Assembly (NCBI RefSeq): GCF_000766865.1 | Contig: NZ_JNFA01000005.1 | Location: forward strand, 1-64,000 | Source: Listeria booriae | Lineage (GTDB): Bacteria; Bacillota; Bacilli; Lactobacillales; Listeriaceae | DNA length: 64,000 bases | Direction of reading: 5' to 3' | In this document: positions 42,228 to 50,589 of the stretch, one piece after another | Numbering within the stretch: the stretch's first letter is position 1 | Layout of the letters: each line of letters opens with the position of its first letter | Notes under the pieces: generated by a model | What the model saw: only the letters and a program-made list of their open reading frames with translations | Databases searched by the model: none | What the model was told of the DNA's origin: nothing | Translations under genes and position numbers: made by a program

Positions 42228-42710
42228 ATGAAATACGGATCCACTATCATTTTAAGAATTGCGGTTATCCTAATTGGACTCGTAGTTCTTGTGCTATGTA
42301 TCGTCGCGGTTCCTGCGCTAGCCATAAATGCGACCATTAACAACCCGAATTTTGCGAAGCCGCTTTATCCGGTGCTTATTGGGATGTGCTTGGCTGCCAT
42401 TCCTTTCTTTATCGCCCTTTTCCACACTTGGAAGCTCCTAAAATGCGTCGACAATGGCAATGCTTTTTCGACGCTTGCCGTAACGGCCTTGAAAAAAATC
42501 AAATACTGCGCGCTTGGAGTTGCTGGGGTTTATTTGCTAACTTCCCCATTTTTCTACATGCTCGCTCAAAAAGATGATGCGCCGGGTATCGTCGTTATCT
42601 GCCTGCTTTTCATGGGTGCTTCCCTTGTAATCGCAATATTTGCCGCAGTTTTACAACGACTTTTACGAGAAGCCATCGCTATTAAAACAGAAAACGACTT
42701 AACGGTCTGA
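42228..42710 (+). CDS. DUF2975 membrane protein (pair 1)
   Basis: The 160-residue protein has four hydrophobic helices (about 9-35, 50-72, 95-115, 125-148) and the DUF2975 segment ALFHTWKLLKCVDNGNAFSTLAV near the middle. The ATG at 42228 follows GAGGTGTTTTT. The next gene, a small XRE regulator, begins 9 bp after the stop; this membrane protein plus Xre pair is a recurrent Firmicute unit resembling B. subtilis yoaS-yozG. The function of DUF2975 is unknown. A nearly identical copy follows at 42938. Confidence 0.88.
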   Translation: MKYGSTIILRIAVILIGLVVLVLCIVAVPALAINATINNPNFAKPLYPVLIGMCLAAIPFFIALFHTWKLLKCVDNGNAFSTLAVTALKKIKYCALGVAGVYLLTSPFFYMLAQKDDAPGIVVICLLFMGASLVIAIFAAVLQRLLREAIAIKTENDLTV

Positions 42711-42719
42711 GGTGAAATT

Positions 42720-42941
42720 ATGGCAATTATTATCAATATCGACGTTATGCTGGCCAAGCGAAAAATGAGCGTGACTGAGCTTTCCGAAAAAGTCGGCATC
42801 ACCATGGCAAACCTTTCTATTTTGAAAAATGGCAAGGCAAAAGCTGTCCGATTTTCCACATTGGAAGCGATTTGCAAGGCGTTAGATTGCCAGCCTGGCG
42901 ACGTTTTAGAATATCAATCAGACAATGAGGTGTCTTTATGA
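42720..42941 (+). CDS. Small XRE/Cro-C1-type HTH regulator (pair 1)
   Basis: The 73-residue protein is a single Cro/C1 helix-turn-helix: MLAKRKMSVTELSEKVGITMANLSILKNGKAKAVRFSTLEAICKALDCQPGDVLEY. It is the short YozG-like class. Its stop overlaps the ATG of the second DUF2975 gene by 4 nt, so the two pairs are translationally linked. Autoregulation of the four-gene operon is the simplest role. Confidence 0.9.
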   Translation: MAIIINIDVMLAKRKMSVTELSEKVGITMANLSILKNGKAKAVRFSTLEAICKALDCQPGDVLEYQSDNEVSL

Positions 42942-43420
42942 AATACGGTTCTACTTTTTTAATGAAGTTAGTCATCATTTTCATTAGTCTCGGTGTGCTA
43001 GCGCTGTGTTGCGTCGCTTTTCCCGCATTGGCTATAGATGTAGCAAAGACTGAGGCTGCTATAGTGAAAATACTTTATCCTATTCTAATTGGTATGTCAC
43101 TCGCGGCGATTCCTTTCTTTATTGCGTTATTCCACACTTGGAAGCTGTTGCGCTATATAGATAACGGTAGCGCGTTCTCGACACTATCCGTGATAGCTTT
43201 GAAGAAAATCAAATATTGTGCTTTTGGAGTTGCAGGAATTTACGCAGTTACTTTCCCATTTTTCTATTCTCTCGCGCAACATGTTGATCCACCTGGCCTC
43301 ATGGGTATCTGCGTCTTCATCATCGGCGCCGCACTTGTTATTGCAACGTTCGCCGCAGTTTTACAACGACTTTTACAAGAAGCGATCGCTATTAAAACAG
43401 AAAACGACTTAACGGTCTGA
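42938..43420 (+). CDS. DUF2975 membrane protein (pair 2)
   Basis: The 160-residue protein is a paralogue of the product at 42228, of identical length, with four membrane helices and the same FHTWKLLRYIDNGSAFSTLSV centre. The C-terminal 25 residues are nearly identical between copies while the N-terminal halves differ (PNFAKPLYPVLIG against AAIVKILYPILIG). GAGGTGTCTTT precedes the start. The copies may form a heteromer. Confidence 0.88.
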   Translation: MKYGSTFLMKLVIIFISLGVLALCCVAFPALAIDVAKTEAAIVKILYPILIGMSLAAIPFFIALFHTWKLLRYIDNGSAFSTLSVIALKKIKYCAFGVAGIYAVTFPFFYSLAQHVDPPGLMGICVFIIGAALVIATFAAVLQRLLQEAIAIKTENDLTV

Positions 43421-43429
43421 GGTGAAAAT

Positions 43430-43642
43430 ATGGCAATTATTATCAATATCGACGTTATGTTAGCTAAACGAAAAATGAGCGTTACCGAGCTTTCCGAAAA
43501 AGTCGGCATCACCATGGCAAACCTTTCTATTTTGAAAAACGGGAAGGCAAAAGCAGTTCGATTTTCCACATTGGGAGCGATTTGCGAGGCGTTGGATTGC
43601 CAGCCTGGCGATGTTTTGGAATACAGACATGATACAACTTAA
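43430..43642 (+). CDS. Small XRE/Cro-C1-type HTH regulator (pair 2)
   Basis: The 70-residue protein differs from the pair-1 regulator at only a few positions (LGAICEALDC in place of LEAICKALDC, and a shorter tail YRHDTT). The recognition helix GITMANLSILKNGKA is identical, so both proteins should bind the same operator. AGGTGAAAAT precedes the ATG. The operon ends at the terminator at 43642-43675. Confidence 0.9.
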   Translation: MAIIINIDVMLAKRKMSVTELSEKVGITMANLSILKNGKAKAVRFSTLGAICEALDCQPGDVLEYRHDTT

Positions 43643-43676
43643 AAACAGGATTCTCCACACGGAAAATCCTGTTTTG
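43642..43676. terminator. Bidirectional terminator between XRE gene 2 and the isomerase gene
   Basis: AAAACAGGATT pairs perfectly with AATCCTGTTTT between two convergent operons. Confidence 0.85.
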
Positions 43677-43677
43677 C

Positions 43678-44451
43678 TTACATCAAATGTAATAAATAAT
43701 CACGACTTTTCTTCAAGCTTTCAAACATGTTCAAGTTCGAGCGATCCTGTTCAATGCAGTAATACTCCACACCATGGCGCTCTCCCCAAGCAATAATCGC
43801 CGCGAAATCAACCTCACCGTCGCCAATTTCCACTAAATTATTCGCCATATCTTCCAGCTCAAATCCCGAACGAAAATCTTTCATATGCACAATCGGCGCA
43901 CGCCCGCTGTAGCGCTTCACATATTCCACCGGATCATGCCCCGCCGCACTAATCCAATACGTATCCGGCTCTGCATACACACAAAGCCCATTCTCCAGAT
44001 CAGTCAAATAATCCATCACACGGCGTCCATACACATGATCATTAAAATCATACTCTGGATTATGCAAACCAACCCGAAACCCAAGTCCATGCAACCTAGC
44101 GACCGCATCCAGCAAAGCCCGCTTCGTCTTCTCATATCCACCCGGATTCTGGTCTTCTTCCTCAATATACTTATCAAAAATCGTCTTACAGCCAAAAAAG
44201 TACGCCTCATCCACAATTCCATCCAAGTCATTTAAAAATCGATCATGTTTGATATGCATTCCAATCACGTTGAACTGATACTTCTTTAGCAACCGCAAAA
44301 CTTCCGCGCGATCATTGCCACGCATTCCATCCAACTGCACATTGCGAAAACCAATATCGGATAACTTTTGAAAAGTGCCTTCCAAATCTTCTGCCATCTC
44401 ATGTCTCACAGAATAAAGCTGTACCGCTAACTTATCTTGAACCGCCGTCAT
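43678..44451 (-). CDS. Sugar phosphate isomerase/epimerase (xylose isomerase-like TIM barrel)
   Basis: The 257-residue protein is an AP_endonuc_2-type TIM barrel. Metal-ligand candidates are the Glu in GLHNPEYDFN, Asp in YAEPDTYW, His in PIVHMKDF and the final Glu in YYCIEQD. Members isomerise or epimerise keto sugars or inositols. I use the ATG at 44451, which overlaps the stop of the aldo-keto reductase gene (ATGA), rather than the frame start at 44487. It is the last gene of the seven-gene PTS operon and probably acts on a product of the reductase. Confidence 0.85.
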   Translation of the reverse strand: MTAVQDKLAVQLYSVRHEMAEDLEGTFQKLSDIGFRNVQLDGMRGNDRAEVLRLLKKYQFNVIGMHIKHDRFLNDLDGIVDEAYFFGCKTIFDKYIEEEDQNPGGYEKTKRALLDAVARLHGLGFRVGLHNPEYDFNDHVYGRRVMDYLTDLENGLCVYAEPDTYWISAAGHDPVEYVKRYSGRAPIVHMKDFRSGFELEDMANNLVEIGDGEVDFAAIIAWGERHGVEYYCIEQDRSNLNMFESLKKSRDYLLHLM

Positions 44452-45419
44452 CGTTGCACCCTCTCCCCACGCTTCAAATCTAGCCATTCCACTTCATCTT
44501 CCGTCAAAACAATCCGCGTTGCAGCAACAGAAGACATCAATTCCTCCACATTTTCTGGTCCAATCACAGCCGCCGTCGGAAACTTCTGATTCAACACATA
44601 GCTAAGCGAAATCTGGATCGGCGTCACATGTTTCTCCTTCGCCAAAATCTGCGCCCGGTGGTATCTTTCCCAATTCGCATCACTATAATAAACCTCCACC
44701 ATCTCTTCATCCACCACATTATACGGCTGGAAACGTCCCGAAAAGAAGCCTCCCGCCTGCGATGACCACGAAAACAACGGCAACGAAGACAACTCATGCC
44801 ACGCAATCATACGCGCATCCGCCGAAACACAGTTTGCCCATCGAGGTCGATTCACTTTTGCTAAACTCAAATTAGGGCTATTGAAATCAAAAATCGTCAA
44901 ATTGTGTTGAATTGCATAATCATTTGCCTCCATAATTCGGTCTAACTCCCAATTCGACGCTCCAATCGCATACACCCGTCCCGACTCCACCTCACGATGT
45001 AGCGCTTCCATAATCGCACCAACCGGCACCGTAGGATCATCACGATGTAGCGCAAACAACTCCACATGATCCGTCCGCAACATCTCCAAGCTCAGCGAAA
45101 TATCATCCGCAATCGCATCAGGCGAAACCCGCGGCACGTTCGGCATCTCGCGAACCGGGTGGCAACCCTTCGTCTGAATCACCACATCATCCCGATTTTT
45201 CCGCGACTCCATCCATTCACCAATCGCCTTCTCACTATGGCGATAATGCCGCGCCGTATCAAACGTATTCCCGCCTAACTCAAAATACGTATCCAAAACC
45301 GCGCCCGCATCCTCCATATTGTCTACCCGCAAGAAGTCACCAGACCCCATCACTAACTGCGAACACGCTATCTCAATCGGCTGCTTATTTTTCCGTCCAT
45401 GCACTATTATGTTTTTCAT
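44448..45419 (-). CDS. Aldo/keto reductase (YdhF/COG4989-like)
   Basis: The 323-residue protein keeps the AKR residues Asp and Tyr in NTFDTARHYRHSE, Lys in VVIQTKGCHP and His in FALHRDDP. It has the C-terminal LSYVLNQKFPTAAVIGPENVEEL cofactor region. The sequence resembles the NADPH-dependent oxidoreductases found in sugar-catabolic operons. It overlaps the NagB-like gene by 35 nt and the isomerase gene by 4 nt, so all three are translationally coupled. A role in oxidising or reducing an unusual sugar from the imported glycoside is inferred. Confidence 0.88.
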   Translation of the reverse strand: MKNIIVHGRKNKQPIEIACSQLVMGSGDFLRVDNMEDAGAVLDTYFELGGNTFDTARHYRHSEKAIGEWMESRKNRDDVVIQTKGCHPVREMPNVPRVSPDAIADDISLSLEMLRTDHVELFALHRDDPTVPVGAIMEALHREVESGRVYAIGASNWELDRIMEANDYAIQHNLTIFDFNSPNLSLAKVNRPRWANCVSADARMIAWHELSSLPLFSWSSQAGGFFSGRFQPYNVVDEEMVEVYYSDANWERYHRAQILAKEKHVTPIQISLSYVLNQKFPTAAVIGPENVEELMSSVAATRIVLTEDEVEWLDLKRGERVQR

Positions 45420-46167
45420 CTTCGACCTTAACCCCCATTTTCAAAATTCCATTCGCATCCTGATCCATCACAAAACTAACGCTCCCCGTCGCATTCCGCA
45501 ACAACGTCGCCGGCACAGCATCCGTAATCTCACCCATCACGACTTTCGCCACGATTTCCGCCTTCTTCGCGCCCGTCGTCACTAACACAATCTGTTTCGC
45601 CGTCATAATTTGTTGCATCCCAAGCGAAATCCCTTGCGTCAACGGAAAATCCTCATCAAAATACTTGCTCATCACCGTCTTCGTCACATCGTCCAATTCC
45701 ACCACATGACAATCCGTATCCACCGGCACAAACGGCTCATTAAAACCAATATGCCCATTCATCCCGACGCCCAGCAAAATAAAATCAATGCCACCGCGCT
45801 CCGCCACAAACCGGTCCACACGCGCACATTCCGCCGCCAAATCCGCCGTTTTGCCATCAAAAAAGCAAATCTGCTCCTCACGAACCCCAACCAATTCATC
45901 AAAAAAGTTATCATAAAGCGTCTGCTGACAGCTTCCCTTCACGTCACGCCCAAGGCCAACCCATTCATCCAGCCCAACAAAAGACGCCTCCCCAAAGTCC
46001 ACCACACCAGCCTGATTCGCCCGTACTAACTCCTGCATTGTCAAAAGCGATGTATCCCCACCAGCAATACAAATCAAGCTTTTCGGTTTTTTCCGCACCG
46101 TTGCAATAATTTTCTCACTCACATATGCCGCCACATCTTGCGCATTTCGTTTAATTCTAATGTCCAT
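45385..46167 (-). CDS. Glucosamine-6-phosphate deaminase-like enzyme (NagB family)
   Basis: The 260-residue protein carries the NagB catalytic segments FVGLDEWVGL (Asp proton acceptor) and LGVGMNGHIGFNEPF (His and Glu of the ring-opening triad), and MQQIMTAKQIVLVTTGAKKAE near the C-terminus. The phosphate loop reads IAGGDTSLL rather than the usual LATGSTP. It would convert glucosamine 6-phosphate or an isomer to the keto-sugar phosphate and ammonia. It lies 15 bp after the EIIC gene in the PTS operon, which suggests that the imported glycoside contains an aminosugar. No nagA deacetylase is present, so the sugar may be non-acetylated. Confidence 0.85.
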   Translation of the reverse strand: MDIRIKRNAQDVAAYVSEKIIATVRKKPKSLICIAGGDTSLLTMQELVRANQAGVVDFGEASFVGLDEWVGLGRDVKGSCQQTLYDNFFDELVGVREEQICFFDGKTADLAAECARVDRFVAERGGIDFILLGVGMNGHIGFNEPFVPVDTDCHVVELDDVTKTVMSKYFDEDFPLTQGISLGMQQIMTAKQIVLVTTGAKKAEIVAKVVMGEITDAVPATLLRNATGSVSFVMDQDANGILKMGVKVEDEKHNSAWTEK

Positions 46168-46182
46168 CTAACCCTCAACCTC

Positions 46183-47502
46183 CTAGAAATCTAAATCCAG
46201 CGCCTCATGTGCACGCTCACGATCCGATACATTCGCTTCCTCTTTCACCAAGCTTTTTTCGTACATTTTAAAGAAAGGATAATACATACAGACCGCAACT
46301 GCAAGCACAACGATAATCAAAATAATCGCGCGCCAGTCCATCGTCGCCAAATATTGCGCCAGTGGAATCGGTGTTCCGCCAACATTCGCAATCGGCGGAC
46401 GAACCCAGCCAAAATGAAAGACAAACCATTGCCCCACAGCCACAATCGGCGTTCCAATTACAAACGGAATAAATAAGTACGGATTAAAACAAATCGGCAA
46501 TCCAAAAACAACCGGCTCAGAAATCGTGAAAATCGCAGGCACTACAGACACCTTCCCGACCGCCTTCAATTCCTTCGACTTACTAAACAAAGCGAGCAAA
46601 ACAAGTGCCCCTGTAAGTCCTGATCCCGAGAACCCCATAAAATAATCCCAAAAATTCGGTGCAAAAACATGAGGAATCGATTCTCCCGCAGCATAAGCCG
46701 CAGCATTCGCTCCTAAGTATTGCGTCATAAACGGCATCACAAACCCGACTAGAATCGCATACCCGTTCAACCCAATAAACCAGAACAACATCTCAAAGAA
46801 ACAAATTAAGAATACCGCGTAAGGCGTATCAATACTATTAATCGCTGGCGCCAACATCGTCGTAAACGCTTCCGGAATAATCTGTCCAGACGTCACACTT
46901 TGCATAGCCACACTAAGCCCCACAGCACCAAACAAAATCACTACAAGCGGCACAATCGCCTCAAACGTCGTCGCAATCCCGTCTGGCAATCCCTTAATCC
47001 GAATCGTAATATTTTTGCGGATAAATAACGCAATCACTTCCACCGAAATCAATGACGCAAAAATCGCAATAAACAACCCTCGCGAATCCAGAAACGCCGT
47101 GCTAAGCGCCCCATCCACAAACTTCGTATTCAACACCAAAGTCGCCATCACACCCGCAATAATACTATGCAAAATCGGTGCCTTCATCTGTTTCGCATGA
47201 CTATACGAAATCGTAATCGCACAATACACCGACAACAATCCAAACGTAAACTGGAATGGCAAATTCAACATTTCCGCATGATCCACGAAAAACGTCTTAA
47301 TCACACTTCCCGCAGGAAACATATTCCCAATCGCCGAAATAATCAGCGAGAACGAACCAATAATCAACACCGAAATCAGCGCAATCATCCCATTTTTAAT
47401 TGATGAAATATGACGTTGTTTCTCAATTTTGGCAGCGACTGGCTCGAAATACTTCTCCATAAAAGCGATGAATTTATTCATAAATGATTTTTTCTCAGCC
47501 AC
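46183..47502 (-). CDS. PTS lactose/cellobiose-family EIIC permease
   Basis: The protein of about 439 residues has about ten membrane segments and the EIIC signatures ISEPVVFGLPICFNPYLFIPF (the conserved Glu-containing sugar-binding loop) and PWMVRPPI-like FGWVRPPIANVGGTPIPLAQYL. It transports and, with EIIA and EIIB, phosphorylates a beta-linked disaccharide. I suggest the GTG at 47502 (GAAGGG 5 nt before) as start; an ATG at 47523 is possible. It overlaps the EIIB gene by 8 nt. Confidence 0.9.
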   Translation of the reverse strand: MAEKKSFMNKFIAFMEKYFEPVAAKIEKQRHISSIKNGMIALISVLIIGSFSLIISAIGNMFPAGSVIKTFFVDHAEMLNLPFQFTFGLLSVYCAITISYSHAKQMKAPILHSIIAGVMATLVLNTKFVDGALSTAFLDSRGLFIAIFASLISVEVIALFIRKNITIRIKGLPDGIATTFEAIVPLVVILFGAVGLSVAMQSVTSGQIIPEAFTTMLAPAINSIDTPYAVFLICFFEMLFWFIGLNGYAILVGFVMPFMTQYLGANAAAYAAGESIPHVFAPNFWDYFMGFSGSGLTGALVLLALFSKSKELKAVGKVSVVPAIFTISEPVVFGLPICFNPYLFIPFVIGTPIVAVGQWFVFHFGWVRPPIANVGGTPIPLAQYLATMDWRAIILIIVVLAVAVCMYYPFFKMYEKSLVKEEANVSDRERAHEALDLDF

Positions 47503-47851
47503 GCTCACCCTTCTCCTCTCCATTTAATTTCAAAATAATGGCATCTTTCAAAATATTAGCCCCGTTCACCGTCCCATAATCTTTCGTATCAATAACTTGA
47601 ATCGGTTTCCCATACTCATTAGCAATCTCGCTCAACTGCTTCAACTGATGCTTAATTTGCGGCCCAACCATAATCACATCAAAGTCCGCCACATACTCTC
47701 GCAACTCCCCAGCAGGATGCGCCTCAATCCGAACATCCGTCTGACGCAATTTTTCACTCGATTGGGCTATTTCCTTCATCTTTGTCACCATAACACCCGT
47801 TGACGCCCCCAAATTACAAACCAATAAAATATGCAATCGCTCTAAGTTCAT
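47495..47851 (-). CDS. PTS lactose/cellobiose-family EIIB
   Basis: The 118-residue protein contains the phosphorylated Cys in HILLVCNLGASTGVMV, the P-loop of the EIIB cellobiose/chitobiose class, and DVIMVGPQIKHQL further on. The ATG at 47851 follows GGGAGAGATTTAGG. It passes phosphate from EIIA-His to the incoming sugar. Start and stop interlock with the EIIA gene (one-base gap) and the EIIC gene. Confidence 0.92.
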   Translation of the reverse strand: MNLERLHILLVCNLGASTGVMVTKMKEIAQSSEKLRQTDVRIEAHPAGELREYVADFDVIMVGPQIKHQLKQLSEIANEYGKPIQVIDTKDYGTVNGANILKDAIILKLNGEEKGERG

Positions 47852-47852
47852 C

Positions 47853-48182
47853 CTAAATCTCTCCCTTTTCCAATATTGGCCTAAATAAGCCGTATATCTC
47901 AATCATTTCTTGAATCAGCGTCGATGCCAAAATCGTATTCATCAACGTATCCTGCGCATGCACGAGCAATACCGATATCTCACACGATTCCCCGCGACTC
48001 TCCTGCACCATCAAATCCGTCTGCGCTCGGTGCGCCTCATTCATCAAAGCGTCCGATTCCGCAAGCAACTCCGCCACACGCTCCTTATTGCCAACCTTCG
48101 CTTCCTGCAACGCTTCCACTAATTTAGAAAACGAATCACCAGCCAGCGATATTAATAAAAATGAAATCTTTTCCGCGTCCAT
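47853..48182 (-). CDS. PTS lactose/cellobiose-family EIIA
   Basis: The 109-residue helical-bundle protein has the phosphorylated His in ISVLLVHAQDTLMNTILAST and the opening ISFLLISLAGDSFSKLVEAL. EIIA of this class is a trimer that takes phosphate from HPr. The ATG at 48182 follows AGAGGATGTATTTT. It comes directly after the regulator gene (stop of the regulator at 48200). Confidence 0.92.
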   Translation of the reverse strand: MDAEKISFLLISLAGDSFSKLVEALQEAKVGNKERVAELLAESDALMNEAHRAQTDLMVQESRGESCEISVLLVHAQDTLMNTILASTLIQEMIEIYGLFRPILEKGEI

Positions 48183-48199
48183 AAAATACATCCTCTTTC

Positions 48200-50206
48200 T
48201 CATTCGTAAATTGCCGACAAAACATCGTGATACACGTCGTCCGCCGAGTGTCCCGCTTTAAACTTCGCCATTTTATCCTGATTCACAATCAATTTCATCA
48301 ACTGCTCCACCAAAATCGGCGCCTCTTTCGTTCGCAATGCCAACGTAAAAATCACACGCACCGGCTCATCAAAACGATCAAAAAACAAAATCCCCTCCTC
48401 AATCACCGTCACACCAAGCCCATCCTGCAAAATGCCATCTTCCGGACCAGCATGCGCCAAAACAACACCCGGCGCAACCACCATATACGGCCCGTAACAC
48501 TTAATATTCGCAATAACCTTCCGCCTGAAATCCGCCGTCGTCACACCAACCTCCTCAAGCCGCTTCGCCCCAATCTCAATCGCTTGCTGCCAAGTGTTCG
48601 CCCGTCTCACCCGCACTACCATGTCCTTGCGAAACACAATCTGCGGCACCCGCGGTCGTTCCCAGCCATCCGAAATAAGCGCTTCCAAAAGTTCAAATTC
48701 CAGCTTACTAAAATTCGTAATCTCCGCATTCCGACTCACAATATCAAGAATCTGACTAAACTTCCCGACCGCCTCCTGCTCCGTCTTCTTCAACCTCATT
48801 TGCAAATGGTCCTGCAACAACTCCAAATCGTCTTCCTGCAAATACCCATTCACCCGCAAAACTCGCGAACTATCCAATTCCGGCAAATCAATCGTACTCA
48901 CCACAAAATCGAATTTTCGAATCAAATCCGGCGTCATTTTCCGAAGCGAAACCGTCTCGATTTCCTCCAACTCAAAATACTGCTTCAACTGCATCGCCAA
49001 CATATTGCTCACCGCAACACCTTCCGGACAAACAACGAGCAACTTCGGCTTTTCCATCAACAAATGCTTCCTGCGCTCCATCTCCGAAGCAAAATAAATC
49101 GCCAAGAATGACATTTCCTGCGGATTAATCTGCTTCCCAAGCGACTCACAACATTCTCGAACCACCTGAAAAACCGCCCGATTATCCCGAATAAACGCAT
49201 GAAAAATCGGATTCTCAATCATAACCCCCGACTCAATCCGTCGCACCATCCACAAAATATGCGCCCGAAGCTGCCTAAAAAACGCCCGATCCCCGTCCAT
49301 AAAATCCATCCGATACTGCCGTCCAACACGCTCACAAAGCGCCACCACAAAAGACGTAATCTGCGCCTCATCCTGCTCACCGACCCGATATTGCCGCACC
49401 GTATTCAAAATAATCTCCATCGTATTGTCCAGCATATCCACAGAGTTTCCTTTCCGAAAATCCGCATAAGACCAGTCCTCTTTTTGCGCATGCTGCTTCA
49501 CAAAAGCCACGAGTAACATCAAGTACAGCTGATCATCCATCGCCCAATCAATCCCGTCCTCAATCTCCTCAATCTCCATCACAATCCGCTCCAACAAATC
49601 AACATCAAACAGATTATTAAAAAACAGCTCACCTTTCTTCGACGAACAGTCCCCCGAATCCAAGAACCGATAAAACTCATGCACACTCACCGTCTGAATA
49701 AACCGCCGCGCAAACAACGAACACTTAAGCACGATACTACCTTCCAAATAAAACCCAATCCGCGGCTTATGTATCAACTCCAAATCATTCAAGAACAACT
49801 CACCCTCAATCGCCTTCAAATGATTCAAAACCGACGTCCGCGAAATAAACAACACCTGCTCAAAATAAGTCACTGGCGTCGCCTCATCACAAAGCAACAA
49901 CCGCAACAACAAAAATCGCTGAATTTCCTCTTGGCTATACTTATACCTCTCCGGCGTTATCCGCTGCTTAAACATCGCCACAACCGGCTGAACCTCCTGC
50001 TTTCTGGCCAGCATCACTCCTTTTCTGCGGTGCCTCATCGTTTTTTCAAGCCCACGTTCCTCTAAAAAAACATCCAACTTATTCAAATTATAGCGAACAA
50101 CCCGATCTGAAATAACCAACTCCGTCGCAATCACATTCATATTTACAAAACTCTCTTGCGCCAACAAGAATTCTAAAATCTCCATGCTCTGTTGATTTAA
50201 CTTCAT
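48200..50206 (-). CDS. LicR/BglG-type PRD-containing PTS operon activator
   Basis: The 668-residue protein has an N-terminal HTH region (about 1-75, including NVIATELVISDRVVRYNLNKL), a second Mga-like helix-turn-helix, two PRD domains (about 185-395) with regulatory His residues, a GatB-type EIIB domain (LLVVCPEGVAVSNM) and a C-terminal mannitol-type EIIA domain (YMVVAPGVVLAHAGPEDGI). Such proteins are transcription activators switched by phosphorylation from HPr and the cognate EIIB. It is the first gene of the operon it probably controls. The ATG lies 12 or more nt after GGAGGGG, a long spacing. Confidence 0.9.
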   Translation of the reverse strand: MKLNQQSMEILEFLLAQESFVNMNVIATELVISDRVVRYNLNKLDVFLEERGLEKTMRHRRKGVMLARKQEVQPVVAMFKQRITPERYKYSQEEIQRFLLLRLLLCDEATPVTYFEQVLFISRTSVLNHLKAIEGELFLNDLELIHKPRIGFYLEGSIVLKCSLFARRFIQTVSVHEFYRFLDSGDCSSKKGELFFNNLFDVDLLERIVMEIEEIEDGIDWAMDDQLYLMLLVAFVKQHAQKEDWSYADFRKGNSVDMLDNTMEIILNTVRQYRVGEQDEAQITSFVVALCERVGRQYRMDFMDGDRAFFRQLRAHILWMVRRIESGVMIENPIFHAFIRDNRAVFQVVRECCESLGKQINPQEMSFLAIYFASEMERRKHLLMEKPKLLVVCPEGVAVSNMLAMQLKQYFELEEIETVSLRKMTPDLIRKFDFVVSTIDLPELDSSRVLRVNGYLQEDDLELLQDHLQMRLKKTEQEAVGKFSQILDIVSRNAEITNFSKLEFELLEALISDGWERPRVPQIVFRKDMVVRVRRANTWQQAIEIGAKRLEEVGVTTADFRRKVIANIKCYGPYMVVAPGVVLAHAGPEDGILQDGLGVTVIEEGILFFDRFDEPVRVIFTLALRTKEAPILVEQLMKLIVNQDKMAKFKAGHSADDVYHDVLSAIYE

Positions 50207-50298
50207 CAGCTACCATCGCCCCTCCATAGCTACAATTTAACACTTAATGATAAGGCTTACAAGACGCCATATAGCATATTTTGTCGCACAGAAGGTAC

Positions 50299-50344
50299 AA
50301 AAAAACACCCCAAAAATTAGATGTACCGTCTAACTTTTGGAGTG
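50299..50344 (-). terminator. Leftward terminator 2 (distal)
   Basis: On the minus strand CACTCCAAAAGTTAGA pairs with TCTAATTTTTGGGGTG, followed by TTTTTTT. Confidence 0.75.
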
Positions 50345-50472
50345 CATGACATTATTGTTTATTTTTCAAAGCTTTGGACATAATTTCTTTTTATGCCATC
50401 TAAATACAACAACAAATTGAACCCCATTATACTGTTTTAACGCTAATGTTTTCAGCTATATACGCGCAACAG

Positions 50473-50516
50473 AAAAACACCTCAAATATTAGATTTCCGT
50501 CTAACTTTTGAGGTGC
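50473..50516 (-). terminator. Leftward terminator 1 of the YusW-like gene
   Basis: On the minus strand CACCTCAAAAGTTAGA pairs with TCTAATATTTGAGGTG, followed by TTTTT. It is closely related to the distal hairpin, which suggests duplication. Confidence 0.8.
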
Positions 50517-50589
50517 CTATCATTACACATAAAGGATCTTTCAGCTATTTAAAACAAACTAATCAAAAAAGGATACAAAGTGAAGCGAA

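Larger units (their letters stand above)
42228..43642 (+). repeat. Tandem duplication of a DUF2975-XRE gene pair (about 710 bp unit)
   Basis: The segment 42228-42941 and the segment 42938-43642 correspond gene for gene. Identity is highest across the XRE genes and the 3' end of the DUF2975 genes (for example AAACAGAAAACGACTTAACG in both), and lower in the 5' halves. Confidence 0.85.
50207..50589. other. 383-bp gap with two similar leftward terminators and a possible short transcript
   Basis: Besides the LicR-operon promoter the region holds two related hairpins (50299-50344 and 50473-50516) about 170 bp apart. A TATAAT preceded by CTGAAA (minus strand, about 50430-50460) between them could start a short RNA ending at the left hairpin. 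No open reading frame with a ribosome site was seen. Confidence 0.5.
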
